Source: Clostridiaceae bacterium
GTDB lineage: Bacteria; Bacillota; Clostridia; Saccharofermentanales; UBA5734
NCBI GenBank assembly: GCA_012729935.1
Contig: JAAYBY010000151.1
Span: 1-19,886 of the forward strand
DNA: 19,886 nucleotides
Reading direction: 5' to 3'
Numbering within the stretch: the stretch's first letter is position 1; every line of letters starts with the position of its first letter. The notes beneath the pieces were generated by a model. It ran no database searches and was not told the origin of the DNA. It saw nothing but the letters and a program-made list of their open reading frames with translations. The translations under genes and the position numbers were made by a program. Positions 7,390 to 15,000 of this stretch are shown here, piece by piece.

Positions 7390-7406
7390 TATTTGACAAT
7401 CAAACT
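7390..7406. promoter_or_regulatory. Putative FabT operator
   Basis: TTTGA (7392-7396), CAA and TCAAA (7400-7404) form a perfect inverted repeat with a 3-base centre. It lies in the short gap between the hflX stop and the FabT-like gene. From memory, the streptococcal FabT site has the core TTTGA-N3-TCAAA inside a 17-bp palindrome, and this matches that core exactly. A weak promoter (TTGCGG 7362-7367, 17 bases, TAAACT 7385-7390) would place the operator over the transcript start. The TTGACA inside the repeat has no -10 partner. Confidence 0.65.
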
Positions 7407-7439
7407 TTCACGAGGGAGGTGTTAGCCGACAGGCCAAAA

Positions 7440-7967
7440 ATGAATCATTATGAACAAGAAATCAACCAGCTGATGCTGGAAATTTTTAATCGTATTCTGG
7501 TAACTGAAGAAAAAGCACTCAGCAGAGGTGAGTTCAAGGATTTATCTGTTGCTGAAATGCACACGCTTGAAGGCATCGGCCTCTACAACAGCCGGACCAT
7601 GAGTGAAACAGCGGCTATTCTTGAAATTACGACCGGTACACTGACAGTTGCTGTTGACCGGCTGGTTCGGAAGGGATATGTTGCTCGAAATCGGGATGCA
7701 TCCGACCGGCGCGTTGTTCGTGTGTGCCTAACCCGAAAAGGGAAGCTGGCTTATCGAATGCATAATAAATTTCACACACTCCTCGTCGACCGGATTACCG
7801 AGCCGCTGAGTACAGAGCAAAGGGACGTCCTGCTCACGACACTGAAGGGAATTGCCGGTTTTGTCGGGGAACAGTACAGGCGATACACAGAGTATCCGGA
7901 AAAACAGGAAAAACGTACTGGTCAGCCTCACGAGACCAGGACGACACGTTTGGAGGGTACCTTATGA
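7440..7967 (+). CDS. fabT: FabT-like MarR-family regulator of fatty acid synthesis
   Basis: This is a 175-residue winged-helix repressor. It resembles streptococcal FabT along most of its length: INQLMLEIFNRILVTEE, FKDLSVAEMHTLEGIG, TTGTLTVAVDRLVRKGYVAR, the wing DASDRRVV (86-93), LTRKGKLAYRMHNKFH. FabT uses acyl-ACP as co-repressor to shut down fatty acid biosynthesis genes. Unlike that family, it has a ~30-residue charged C-terminal tail. The frame is open back to 7263 inside hflX, but that part is not regulator-like, so I start at the ATG at 7440, which has only a weak AGG nearby. A very strong GGGAGGTG at 7414-7421 sits oddly far upstream. Its TGA overlaps the ACP start as ATGA, so the two are translationally coupled. 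A matching operator precedes it, which suggests autoregulation. Confidence 0.85.
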   Translation: MNHYEQEINQLMLEIFNRILVTEEKALSRGEFKDLSVAEMHTLEGIGLYNSRTMSETAAILEITTGTLTVAVDRLVRKGYVARNRDASDRRVVRVCLTRKGKLAYRMHNKFHTLLVDRITEPLSTEQRDVLLTTLKGIAGFVGEQYRRYTEYPEKQEKRTGQPHETRTTRLEGTL

Positions 7968-8227
7968 CAAGCAAACACTCTGAATCAGTTGGACAAATCG
8001 TTCGGGAAGCGCTGGCATCCGTCATCGGAACACCAGAGAAGAAGCTCACAGGTGAAGCCCAGCTGATTCTCGATCTTGGGATGGACTCACTGGCTCTTTA
8101 TGAGTTTGTGATTGAGCTTGAGGAACATTTTGAATTGCAGATATCTGATGAAGACATCGATCGGATTCATACAGTCGATGACATCATCAATGAGATAGAA
8201 CGCAGGCTGGAAGCCGGGAAGACCTGA
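7964..8227 (+). CDS. Acyl carrier protein
   Basis: This is an 87-residue acidic four-helix carrier protein. The phosphopantetheine attachment motif DLGMDSLALYE places the modified serine at residue 42. The downstream helix (VIELEEHFELQISDEDIDRI) and the VDDIINEIERRLE end are typical of fatty-acid ACPs. The start is supported by GGAGGG (7952-7957) and overlaps the regulator stop. The acyl ligase starts 5 bases after its stop, so the regulator, ACP and ligase form one tightly packed operon. No fatty-acid elongation genes are beside it, so it is probably a dedicated second ACP and not the main biosynthetic one. A functional parallel would be AcpB of Enterococcus faecalis, which carries exogenous acyl chains and is linked to FabT. 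A polyketide or peptide carrier role is unlikely in this context. Confidence 0.92.
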   Translation: MTSKHSESVGQIVREALASVIGTPEKKLTGEAQLILDLGMDSLALYEFVIELEEHFELQISDEDIDRIHTVDDIINEIERRLEAGKT

Positions 8228-8232
8228 TAAAT

Positions 8233-10110
8233 ATGCAAATATTAAAAGGTAAGCAGTATTTTAACGTCCGTTCATTTGAGAACCTTCGTGAAATGCTGGA
8301 TCAATCCGAGCGCCTGTACCGTGACAAGGTCGCTTTTTGTTTTAGAGACAATCCGGAGCAGACACCGCAGACCCGAACTTTCGGAGCCTTCCGTGGAGAA
8401 GTAGATGAGCTGGGAACGGCACTTTGTGCGTTAGGACTACAAGGAAGTCACATTGCTATTGTGGGCGAAAACAGCTATGCGTGGTGCTTATCATTTGCAT
8501 CTGCCGTTTGCGGCGCAGGTGTTGCCGTGCCGCTCGACCGACTGCTTCCTCCGGAAGAAATTATTGGTCTGATGCAGCGCGGATCAGTTCAGGTTGTCTT
8601 TTACGATCCGTCTTTTCAGCAGATGCTGCAGGAGAATTCAAATCAGCTGCCGGGTGTGAAGCTGCTGGTTCGCCTCAGAGACACACAATCGAAAAAAATT
8701 CCTGACCTTCCCTGGGACAAACCTGACGCAGGTCTGGCGGATGAGAAGTCAGTCTGGATGCGAATGGAAGACCTGCTGCAGTTCGGGAAAAAGCGTTTGC
8801 AGGAAGGTAGTGTCCACTTTCGTGAGATCGCGATAGACTCAAAGGCAATGATGTCGTTGCTTTTTACATCAGGAACCACGCAGGCTTCGAAAGCGGTTAT
8901 GCTTAGCCATGCCAATGTTTCTGCGGATATCCGCGGTATCGCAGGCGTAATCAATCTCAAACCAGGTACACGAATGCTCTCGGTTCTACCGCTGCACCAT
9001 ACCTTTGAGAACACTTGCGGCTTTTTTATGGCGCTCTATATCGGTGCGGAAATATATGTATCTGACGGACTTCGATATATCCAGAAAAACATGAAAGAGT
9101 ACGGAATCGATATGATCGTCGGCGTGCCGCTGCTCTTTGCCAATTTTTATACCAAAATTCAGACGACACTTGCCAAGACCGGTAAAGACAAACTGGTTCG
9201 CAAACTTATCAAAATCACCCGCGCGCTGAGACATGTCGGAATCGATCTGCGCCGCATTGTTTTTCGGCAGCTGCTGGACGCGTTTGGCGGCAGGCTGAAA
9301 ATCGGTATTTGTGGTGCAGCTCCGATTGATCCGGAAATCATTACTTTTTTTGATGATATCGGATTTCGCATTCTGCAAGGTTACGGTTTGACAGAGACAG
9401 CACCCGTTGTCTGTGGCTGTCATTCCAGACTGTTTGTCCCCGGAACCGTCGGGCAGCCGGTCAGTGGTGTTGAAGTAGCAATTGACACGGATCGTCCTGG
9501 TGAAGACGGCGAAATTCTTGTTCGAGGTCCGATCGTTATGATGGGCTATTATCAGGACCCTGAAGAAACCGCCCGCGTGATCGATCAGGATGGCTGGTTT
9601 CATACGGGTGATTTAGGCCGCATTGATCCATCTGACCAATGCATCCGGATCACTGGACGTGTCAAGTCGATGATCGTGCTGAAGAACGGAAAAAAAGTTT
9701 TTCCTGAGGAAATTGAGCAACTGATTGGCCACTACGAATGGGTCAAAGAGTCGATTGTCTGGGGTGTGGACGGACCTGACGGCGAGGTTGTTGTCAGTGC
9801 TAAACTGGTAATCGATACAGACCTTTTCAGCCAACAGACCGGTTCTGACGCCGATGAGTCAGGTATCCGGGCTGCCATTGAGAAAATCTTTCAGGATATT
9901 AATTCAAGTTTGCCGTCCTTCAAGAAAGTCCGGCACTTTGTCTTCAGTTTTAAAGAACTGGTCAAGACAACAACCATGAAGGTGCGCAGACCGATTGAAA
10001 TTGATCGGATTCGTCAAATGATGGAAAAACATAAATACAGATGGCAGGATGTGGCCGGACGCAATATCGATACCTATGATCAATCTGACAACAGCAGTGA
10101 TCAGAAATAG
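8233..10110 (+). CDS. Acyl-adenylate-forming fatty acid ligase (acyl-CoA or acyl-ACP synthetase)
   Basis: This 625-residue enzyme of the ANL superfamily activates a carboxylic acid with ATP and transfers it to a thiol. The motifs are complete: nucleotide loop FTSGTTQASKAVMLSH (from residue 211), LPLHHTFE, GAAPIDPE, YGLTETAP (384-391), GWFHTGDLG (HTGDLG from 457), TGRVKSMIVLKNGKKVFPEEIE, and a C-terminal KTTTMKVRR carrying the likely A10 lysine. The loop differs from the common TSGTTGxPKG. The length and motif set fit long-chain fatty acid ligases. The adjacent ACP suggests that the acceptor is ACP and not CoA, which is an inference. No membrane segment is obvious. Only a weak GGGAAG precedes the ATG, so it probably relies on coupling to the ACP gene. 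The lipid kinase follows after 47 bases. Confidence 0.93.
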   Translation: MQILKGKQYFNVRSFENLREMLDQSERLYRDKVAFCFRDNPEQTPQTRTFGAFRGEVDELGTALCALGLQGSHIAIVGENSYAWCLSFASAVCGAGVAVPLDRLLPPEEIIGLMQRGSVQVVFYDPSFQQMLQENSNQLPGVKLLVRLRDTQSKKIPDLPWDKPDAGLADEKSVWMRMEDLLQFGKKRLQEGSVHFREIAIDSKAMMSLLFTSGTTQASKAVMLSHANVSADIRGIAGVINLKPGTRMLSVLPLHHTFENTCGFFMALYIGAEIYVSDGLRYIQKNMKEYGIDMIVGVPLLFANFYTKIQTTLAKTGKDKLVRKLIKITRALRHVGIDLRRIVFRQLLDAFGGRLKIGICGAAPIDPEIITFFDDIGFRILQGYGLTETAPVVCGCHSRLFVPGTVGQPVSGVEVAIDTDRPGEDGEILVRGPIVMMGYYQDPEETARVIDQDGWFHTGDLGRIDPSDQCIRITGRVKSMIVLKNGKKVFPEEIEQLIGHYEWVKESIVWGVDGPDGEVVVSAKLVIDTDLFSQQTGSDADESGIRAAIEKIFQDINSSLPSFKKVRHFVFSFKELVKTTTMKVRRPIEIDRIRQMMEKHKYRWQDVAGRNIDTYDQSDNSSDQK

Positions 10111-10157
10111 TTTCGAATGAGCGACATCGTAGCGCATGCTTCAACAGGAGCGGAATC

Positions 10158-11099
10158 ATGAAACCAAAACAGACACCAGACGTTTTTCGCTTTATTATCA
10201 ATCCGAAGGCCGGCCGCCGCAACAGGGCCAATCTGGCCGGCGAAATTGAAGCGGTTTTTGCTTCTGCACCTGAACGGGCTGACTGTCAGATCATTCTGAC
10301 TGAACAGCCGAATCATGCGACCCAGCTTGCGGCTGGTTTCGCTTCGCAGTTTGGCGAACGGGTTCTTGTTTTCGCCTGCGGTGGCGATGGGACCGCCCGG
10401 GAAGTCGCGGCCGGAATTGCCGGCACACCGGCAACTATGAGTATTCTTCCCATTGGCACTGCGAATGACTTTGCCAAAACCATGTTCAGTACAACACAGC
10501 TTTCACGCCTGATGCAGCTTTTACCTGATCCGACGATCCGCTGTATCGATACCATTGCGATTGACGATGAGATTTGCCTGAACATCACATCACTTGGCTT
10601 TGATACAAAAGTTCAGTTAAAAGCAGTTCAGTTGAACCAGCGGGTCCGGATCCTTGGAAATCTGGCCTATCCGGTGGCTATCCTGCTCAGCCTTTTTGGT
10701 AATCGCACCTATGGCATTGATTACGATGTTCAAGCCGTACGGGCAGACGGAACAACGGAACCGCTTCGGGGATCAGCTGAAATCATCCTGTCTGCTATCT
10801 GCAACGGCCGTTATTATGGTGGAGGATTTAATCCGGCACCGCAGGCCGAGGTGGATGATGGTCGTTTGGCATTCTGCCTGGTGGACTCGTTACCACTGAG
10901 GCGCATTATTCCGCTTCTGCCAAAATATAAAAGCGGGCAGCATCTTGGAGATCCGGCCATTCATATGACAGACATCGTTTCCGGAACGATCCGTTCCACC
11001 AACGGTTTACTGCTCGGCAATATCGACGGGGAACCCTTCGAACGGGAGCAGATTACGTTTCGTGTGATGCCCCGCTCTTTGAATTTCGCCTGTTATTAA
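10158..11099 (+). CDS. Diacylglycerol kinase-family lipid kinase
   Basis: This is a 313-residue kinase of the DagK/YegS family, which phosphorylates diacylglycerol or a related lipid with ATP to give phosphatidic acid. Motifs are NPKAG (15-19), the catalytic-domain signature GGDGT (75-79), PIGTANDFA, a TSLGFD strand, NGRYYGGGFNPAPQAEVDDG, and NIDGEPFE near the end. The protein has the expected two-domain size. The start is supported by CAGGAG seven bases before the ATG. It follows the acyl ligase by 47 bases on the same strand and is probably in the same operon, which would link acyl activation to phosphatidate recycling. Its last 47 bases overlap the convergent plsC gene. No terminator is evident. 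The exact lipid substrate is not determined by the sequence. Confidence 0.92.
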   Translation: MKPKQTPDVFRFIINPKAGRRNRANLAGEIEAVFASAPERADCQIILTEQPNHATQLAAGFASQFGERVLVFACGGDGTAREVAAGIAGTPATMSILPIGTANDFAKTMFSTTQLSRLMQLLPDPTIRCIDTIAIDDEICLNITSLGFDTKVQLKAVQLNQRVRILGNLAYPVAILLSLFGNRTYGIDYDVQAVRADGTTEPLRGSAEIILSAICNGRYYGGGFNPAPQAEVDDGRLAFCLVDSLPLRRIIPLLPKYKSGQHLGDPAIHMTDIVSGTIRSTNGLLLGNIDGEPFEREQITFRVMPRSLNFACY

Positions 11100-11862
11100 T
11101 CAGTCTCGGTATTTTTTTGTGTTCAAACTGGTCCTGCATCCATGCCGTTAAAGCTTCTGTCAGATCTTTTTTATTCTCGTAGTCCGACGGATTCATCGGT
11201 TTACCGAACGTCAGAATAATTTTTCGGCGCCGACCTGTTTTCAGATCGTATGGCTGTGGTGCTTTCATGTGCCGATTGAACACCTCAAAGCCGCCGTCGA
11301 TAAAAACGGGAAGAATGGGCACCTGACTTTTAATGGCGATGTAAGCGGCACCATCTTTAAGCGTCCCGAGCTGACCGTCGGATGTTCGGGTTCCTTCGGG
11401 ATGGATGAGAAGAATATTGCCTTCTTTGACTTTCTTCACAGCTATTATCAGTCCTCTGAGCGGATTGCCGAATCGATCAATCGATATGGCGCGGCCGACG
11501 CGAACGATAATCTTTCCGAACAGGCCATGTCTTTCCTCGAGGTCTTTTGCCGCGATCGCAGTCATCAGGCGAAAATGATTTCTGGGCAGAAAAGAACCAA
11601 TCCACATACCATCAACATACGTTTCATGATTGGCAACAATCACATAAGGTGTCTGAGTCGGGATATTTTCCAGACCCTGTGCCGTCAGATGAATATTCAG
11701 ATGTGTATATGCCATGCCGACCCAATAGGCCATGTTACCGATCAGTCCGCGTCTGAGCGGATATCGGGCATAGTAATGGTCGATTGATTTTCGTTTCTGG
11801 ACTGCTGTCGCCGGCTGCTTTGGCTGCTGAGGCGTCTGTAACGGTCCGGTCGATTCCTTCAC
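11053..11862 (-). CDS. plsC: 1-acyl-sn-glycerol-3-phosphate acyltransferase
   Basis: This is a 269-residue membrane-associated acyltransferase that converts lysophosphatidate to phosphatidate. The catalytic NHETYVD motif (H79, D84) matches NHx4D, although Glu replaces the more usual Gln or Ser after His. A second block, HPEGTRT (154-160), and VPILPVFIDGG are the substrate-binding motifs. Hydrophobic stretches near residues 39-52 and 136-142 may touch the membrane. The N-terminal ~25 residues are Gln/Pro-rich and the C-terminal tail is basic. The start is GTG, fixed by a perfect AAGGAGGT 9 bases upstream. It faces dagK tail to tail, with a 47-bp overlap of coding ends, and diverges from addB. 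It shares the phosphatidate theme with the opposite-strand lipid operon. Acyl donor (CoA or ACP) is not evident. Confidence 0.92.
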   Translation of the reverse strand: MKESTGPLQTPQQPKQPATAVQKRKSIDHYYARYPLRRGLIGNMAYWVGMAYTHLNIHLTAQGLENIPTQTPYVIVANHETYVDGMWIGSFLPRNHFRLMTAIAAKDLEERHGLFGKIIVRVGRAISIDRFGNPLRGLIIAVKKVKEGNILLIHPEGTRTSDGQLGTLKDGAAYIAIKSQVPILPVFIDGGFEVFNRHMKAPQPYDLKTGRRRKIILTFGKPMNPSDYENKKDLTEALTAWMQDQFEHKKIPRLINNRRNSKSGASHET

Positions 11863-11871
11863 GGGTCAGGG

Positions 11872-11879
11872 ACCTCCTT
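11872..11879 (-). promoter_or_regulatory. Perfect Shine-Dalgarno that sets the GTG start of plsC
   Basis: On the minus strand this reads AAGGAGGT, 9 bases before the GTG at 11862. No ATG lies within a suitable distance, so GTG is the start. Confidence 0.88.
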
Positions 11880-11909
11880 ATCGGTATCCGGCAGCAGCCT
11901 CACAGGCAC

Positions 11910-11999
11910 CGCCAGTTGAATGATTGTATCTATTCTGATAGAATACGATAGATCATTGGAAGAATCAACTGGCGTTCTATGCAAACAGTTTCCAATGAT
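11910..11999. repeat. Interleaved inverted repeats in the plsC-addB intergenic region
   Basis: Two perfect 10-bp inverted repeats interleave. CGCCAGTTGA (11910-11919) matches TCAACTGGCG (11965-11974). ATCATTGGAA (11952-11961) matches TTCCAATGAT (11990-11999). A third repeat, TATTCT/AGAATA (11931-11936 and 11940-11945), lies inside the first. The first and third straddle the predicted addB promoter. The second would form a hairpin at the start of the addB leader. Confidence 0.85.
11917..11944 (+). promoter_or_regulatory. Predicted sigma-A promoter for addAB
   Basis: TTGAAT (11917-11922), 16 bases, then TAGAAT (11939-11944) with a TGA extended -10 element directly in front. The predicted transcript start is near 11951, giving a leader of about 100 bases to the addB ATG. 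The boxes lie inside inverted repeats. A short AAGCA/TGCTT hairpin (12041-12045 and 12055-12059) encloses the weak addB ribosome binding site and could lower translation. Confidence 0.5.
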
Positions 12000-12053
12000 G
12001 TGTCTTCGTCAAAGCATCGATGAGATTCTGTCGCTTAATCAAGCAGGTGTGTC

Positions 12054-15000
12054 ATGCTTTCTTTGCTTTTTGGAACAAGTCGGTCAGCCCTCAGAGAGGC
12101 TTGTTTGCGTGCGGTTTCTGATACCATGCAGACATCGCCGGGACAAAATGGATTGCTGATCGTTCCTGAACAGACCAAGATCGACATAGAGCGTGATTTG
12201 CTGATGCAATCCAGGCAAAAATGTTTAATGACAGTCGAAGTATTGAGTTTTCGGAGACTGGCCTGGCGTCTTCTGGGTGAAATAGGACAGCAGCCTGCGC
12301 ATACGGTAGACGCGCTCGGAAGGTCCATGTTGATTCACAAAGTTCTCAGGGACAGTCGTCATGAATTGCACGCGCTGGGAGCACTTGCTGACAGACCCGG
12401 ATTCGTTGGGCAGGTTGCCTCTGTTCTGGGTGACTTGAAGCGCTACCGGATTGATCCGGATCAATTGAAGACATCAGCACAGACCGCGACTGATCAGGCA
12501 CTGAAACACAAAAGTCTTGATTTGGCATGTGTCATGGATGGCTATCAGCGATTAATGGTTGAAGCGGACTTGACAGACAGCGAAGATGATCTGACGCGTC
12601 TGGGGGATATCCTGCAGCAGTTGATCGGGTTGTCGGACAGCCCGTGGCCCTGGCCCTGGTCCCGGTTGAGCTGGCTCAGGAATACGCATGTATGGATTAC
12701 CGGGTTTGGCGAACTGCGCGATTTCACACCGCAGGAAGATGCGATTCTGTCCGGTCTGGCAGCTCTGGCGCGTTCCTTGACCATCACAGCGGCAGCCGAT
12801 CGAATACCTGTGTCCAGAGATCTGGCGGAGCAGGGCATCGAAGCTTTTATGGCCGGCCGGCGCACAATCTGGCGATTAGTCAGCAGATTGTCGGGCTTCA
12901 GGATACAAAAAATCAATCGTCCGATGACGCGCCGATCACAAAACATCCAGTCCATTTTACGGACAGGATTACCGGCACCGGAATTGATTGACTGCGGGAG
13001 TGCTGCGCAGTCTGATGCGTTGGGGCTGATCGAGGCACCGACCATTGACGATGAAGTAGCCTGGGTAGCCGGAACCATTCGCCAGCTGGTCCAGCTTGAA
13101 GGATATCGATATCGCGATATAACGCTGGCTGTCTGCAATCTGCAGCAATACGCCGCGCGCCTCCGTTCCGTTTTCAGGACCTTTGGCATACCGCTGTTTC
13201 TTGATGCTGAGCGGTCACTCAGCGGCACACCGTTCATGCGTTTTGTTCTGGGTCTGCTTGATACCGAATTGACTGGCTGGTCCCGGAATGCTTTGATGAC
13301 ATGCCTGCGAACCGGTCTGACGCCGTTGAATCCACACGACATTGATTTGCTGGAAAATGCCTGGCTTGCGCGCGGCCTGTTCAGAGAAGACCTGATTTTT
13401 TCCGATAACCGATACGAACCATCTTTATCGACTGTTGAAATTGATCGTCAATCTGACGAGACCGATGAACGATCAGATAAATCGAAGACATCTGGGCCGA
13501 TCAACCGGGAGTCAATTCTCGAACTGCGCGATCAGGTGCTTTGTCCGATCAGAGATGTTTTACATCAGCTGCGCAAAGAAAAGCAGACAGGTGTCAGGAT
13601 AGATCGTCTGCGTTCGTTTCTCGATGCATACCAAGTGCCTCAGCGCATACAGGAATGGGCGGATGCGTTGATCGAATCTCATGACACGGATACGGCCGCG
13701 ACACTGATACAATCCTGGAACATCTTTAACCACGTCCTGGACCAGATGCATCAGCTGTTTGCCGATACGCCGCTTTCACTAAAAGCGTTTCGTGATTTGA
13801 TCGCGACAGCCATCGATACGGCGACGGTTACGGTCATTCCCTCGGCGATCGATCAAGTCAATATCGGAGATCTTCAGCACTCGATGCTGCGTGAGACACC
13901 GATTCTCTTTATTGTCGGTGCGTCAGCCGGACAGCTGCCGCCGGCTCCTCCATCAGAAGGCCTGCTTAAAGATCCGGACCGGCAAATCCTGTCTCAGATA
14001 ACCGGGCGGCAGATGCCAAGCCGGTTACGCGATAAAGTCTTTGCAGATGCGCTGATGATTGAAACATTGATGACGCAAAACACAGAGAAGTTGTATTTGA
14101 CCACTCAGCAAGGGACTGCTTCTTCAATTTTTGATCTGTTATCACGCCATTTTCCCGATGCACATCAAGTTCTCGATGAAACACCTGATCTGGCTGATCC
14201 GCGACTAAACGCACCGGACCCGGTTTTTCGATGGCTGCTGTCGCACGAGGCTTTAACTGGTCAGATCACAGTCATGCAAAAAATGAATGAACTGCTGTTG
14301 TCCGCCGGTTATACCCGACCGGAATTGACTGCACCCGAGCAGAAGGTCAGTCCTGAAATGATCCAGGCTTTGTACCAGCCGCCCGTTCTTCTCAGTGTTT
14401 CGCAGCTGGAGACATATGCAGCCTGTCCGTTTAAACAGTTTTCAGATCGGCTGCTGGCATTAAGAGAACGACCCGAATGGCAGCCGGAGCGGACATTAAC
14501 AGGAGTTTTGCTGCACGGGATGATGGAACAGGCGCTCAGAACGATCTGCTATGAATTAAACCAGTGGCCGGACGACCCGAATGCGTTCTGGCAGTTGTGG
14601 ATTGACCGTGATCTGACAGCAGCGGTCCGGGACTGGTTCAATAGAACGATTGACCGCTATCGGATGCATCGACTTCTTGATGACGGACTGAGGGCATCAA
14701 CGGGACGCAGGGTGTGTAAGACAATTGAATCTTCGCTGAACATCATACTGCAGCAGCTGAAGGATGATCCATACCAACCGACGCTTTTTGAATGGACGTT
14801 TGATCCGCATCAGCACACAGCCCTGCCGATCCGGACAGATCCGGAGATGACAGTTCGGCTGCAGGGGAAGATCGACCGGATCGACTTTTATGCATCTGAA
14901 GATTGCACCTATTTCAGGGTTATTGATTACAAAAGCGGGCAGCGGGCAGTCGATTATCACGCTCTGTACCATGGCTTGTCTCTTCAGCTGCCCATCTATG

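Noticed and set aside
7393..7398. TTGACA as a -35 box for the FabT-like gene
   Set aside because: No -10-like hexamer lies 16-18 bases downstream; that region is the GGGAGGTG element. It is better explained as part of the inverted repeat.
7263..7439. N-terminal extension of the FabT-like reading frame into hflX
   Set aside because: The extra 59 residues lie inside the well-conserved hflX 3' end in another frame and do not resemble a MarR N-terminus. The FabT similarity begins at the ATG at 7440.
8986..9603. 205-codon open frame on the minus strand inside the acyl ligase gene
   Set aside because: Fully antisense to conserved ligase motifs, with no recognisable domain or start signal.
11100..11120. 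Run of seven T after the lipid kinase stop as a terminator
   Set aside because: No stable stem directly precedes it, and it lies inside the plsC coding sequence.
11269..11787. 172-codon open frame on the plus strand inside plsC
   Set aside because: The plsC motifs NHx4D and HPEGTR are read from the other strand; this frame is their complement.
12545..13342. 265-codon open frame on the minus strand inside addB
   Set aside because: It is antisense to a clearly coding gene, has low-complexity Arg/Ser-rich composition and no ribosome binding site. It is a shadow of addB codon use.
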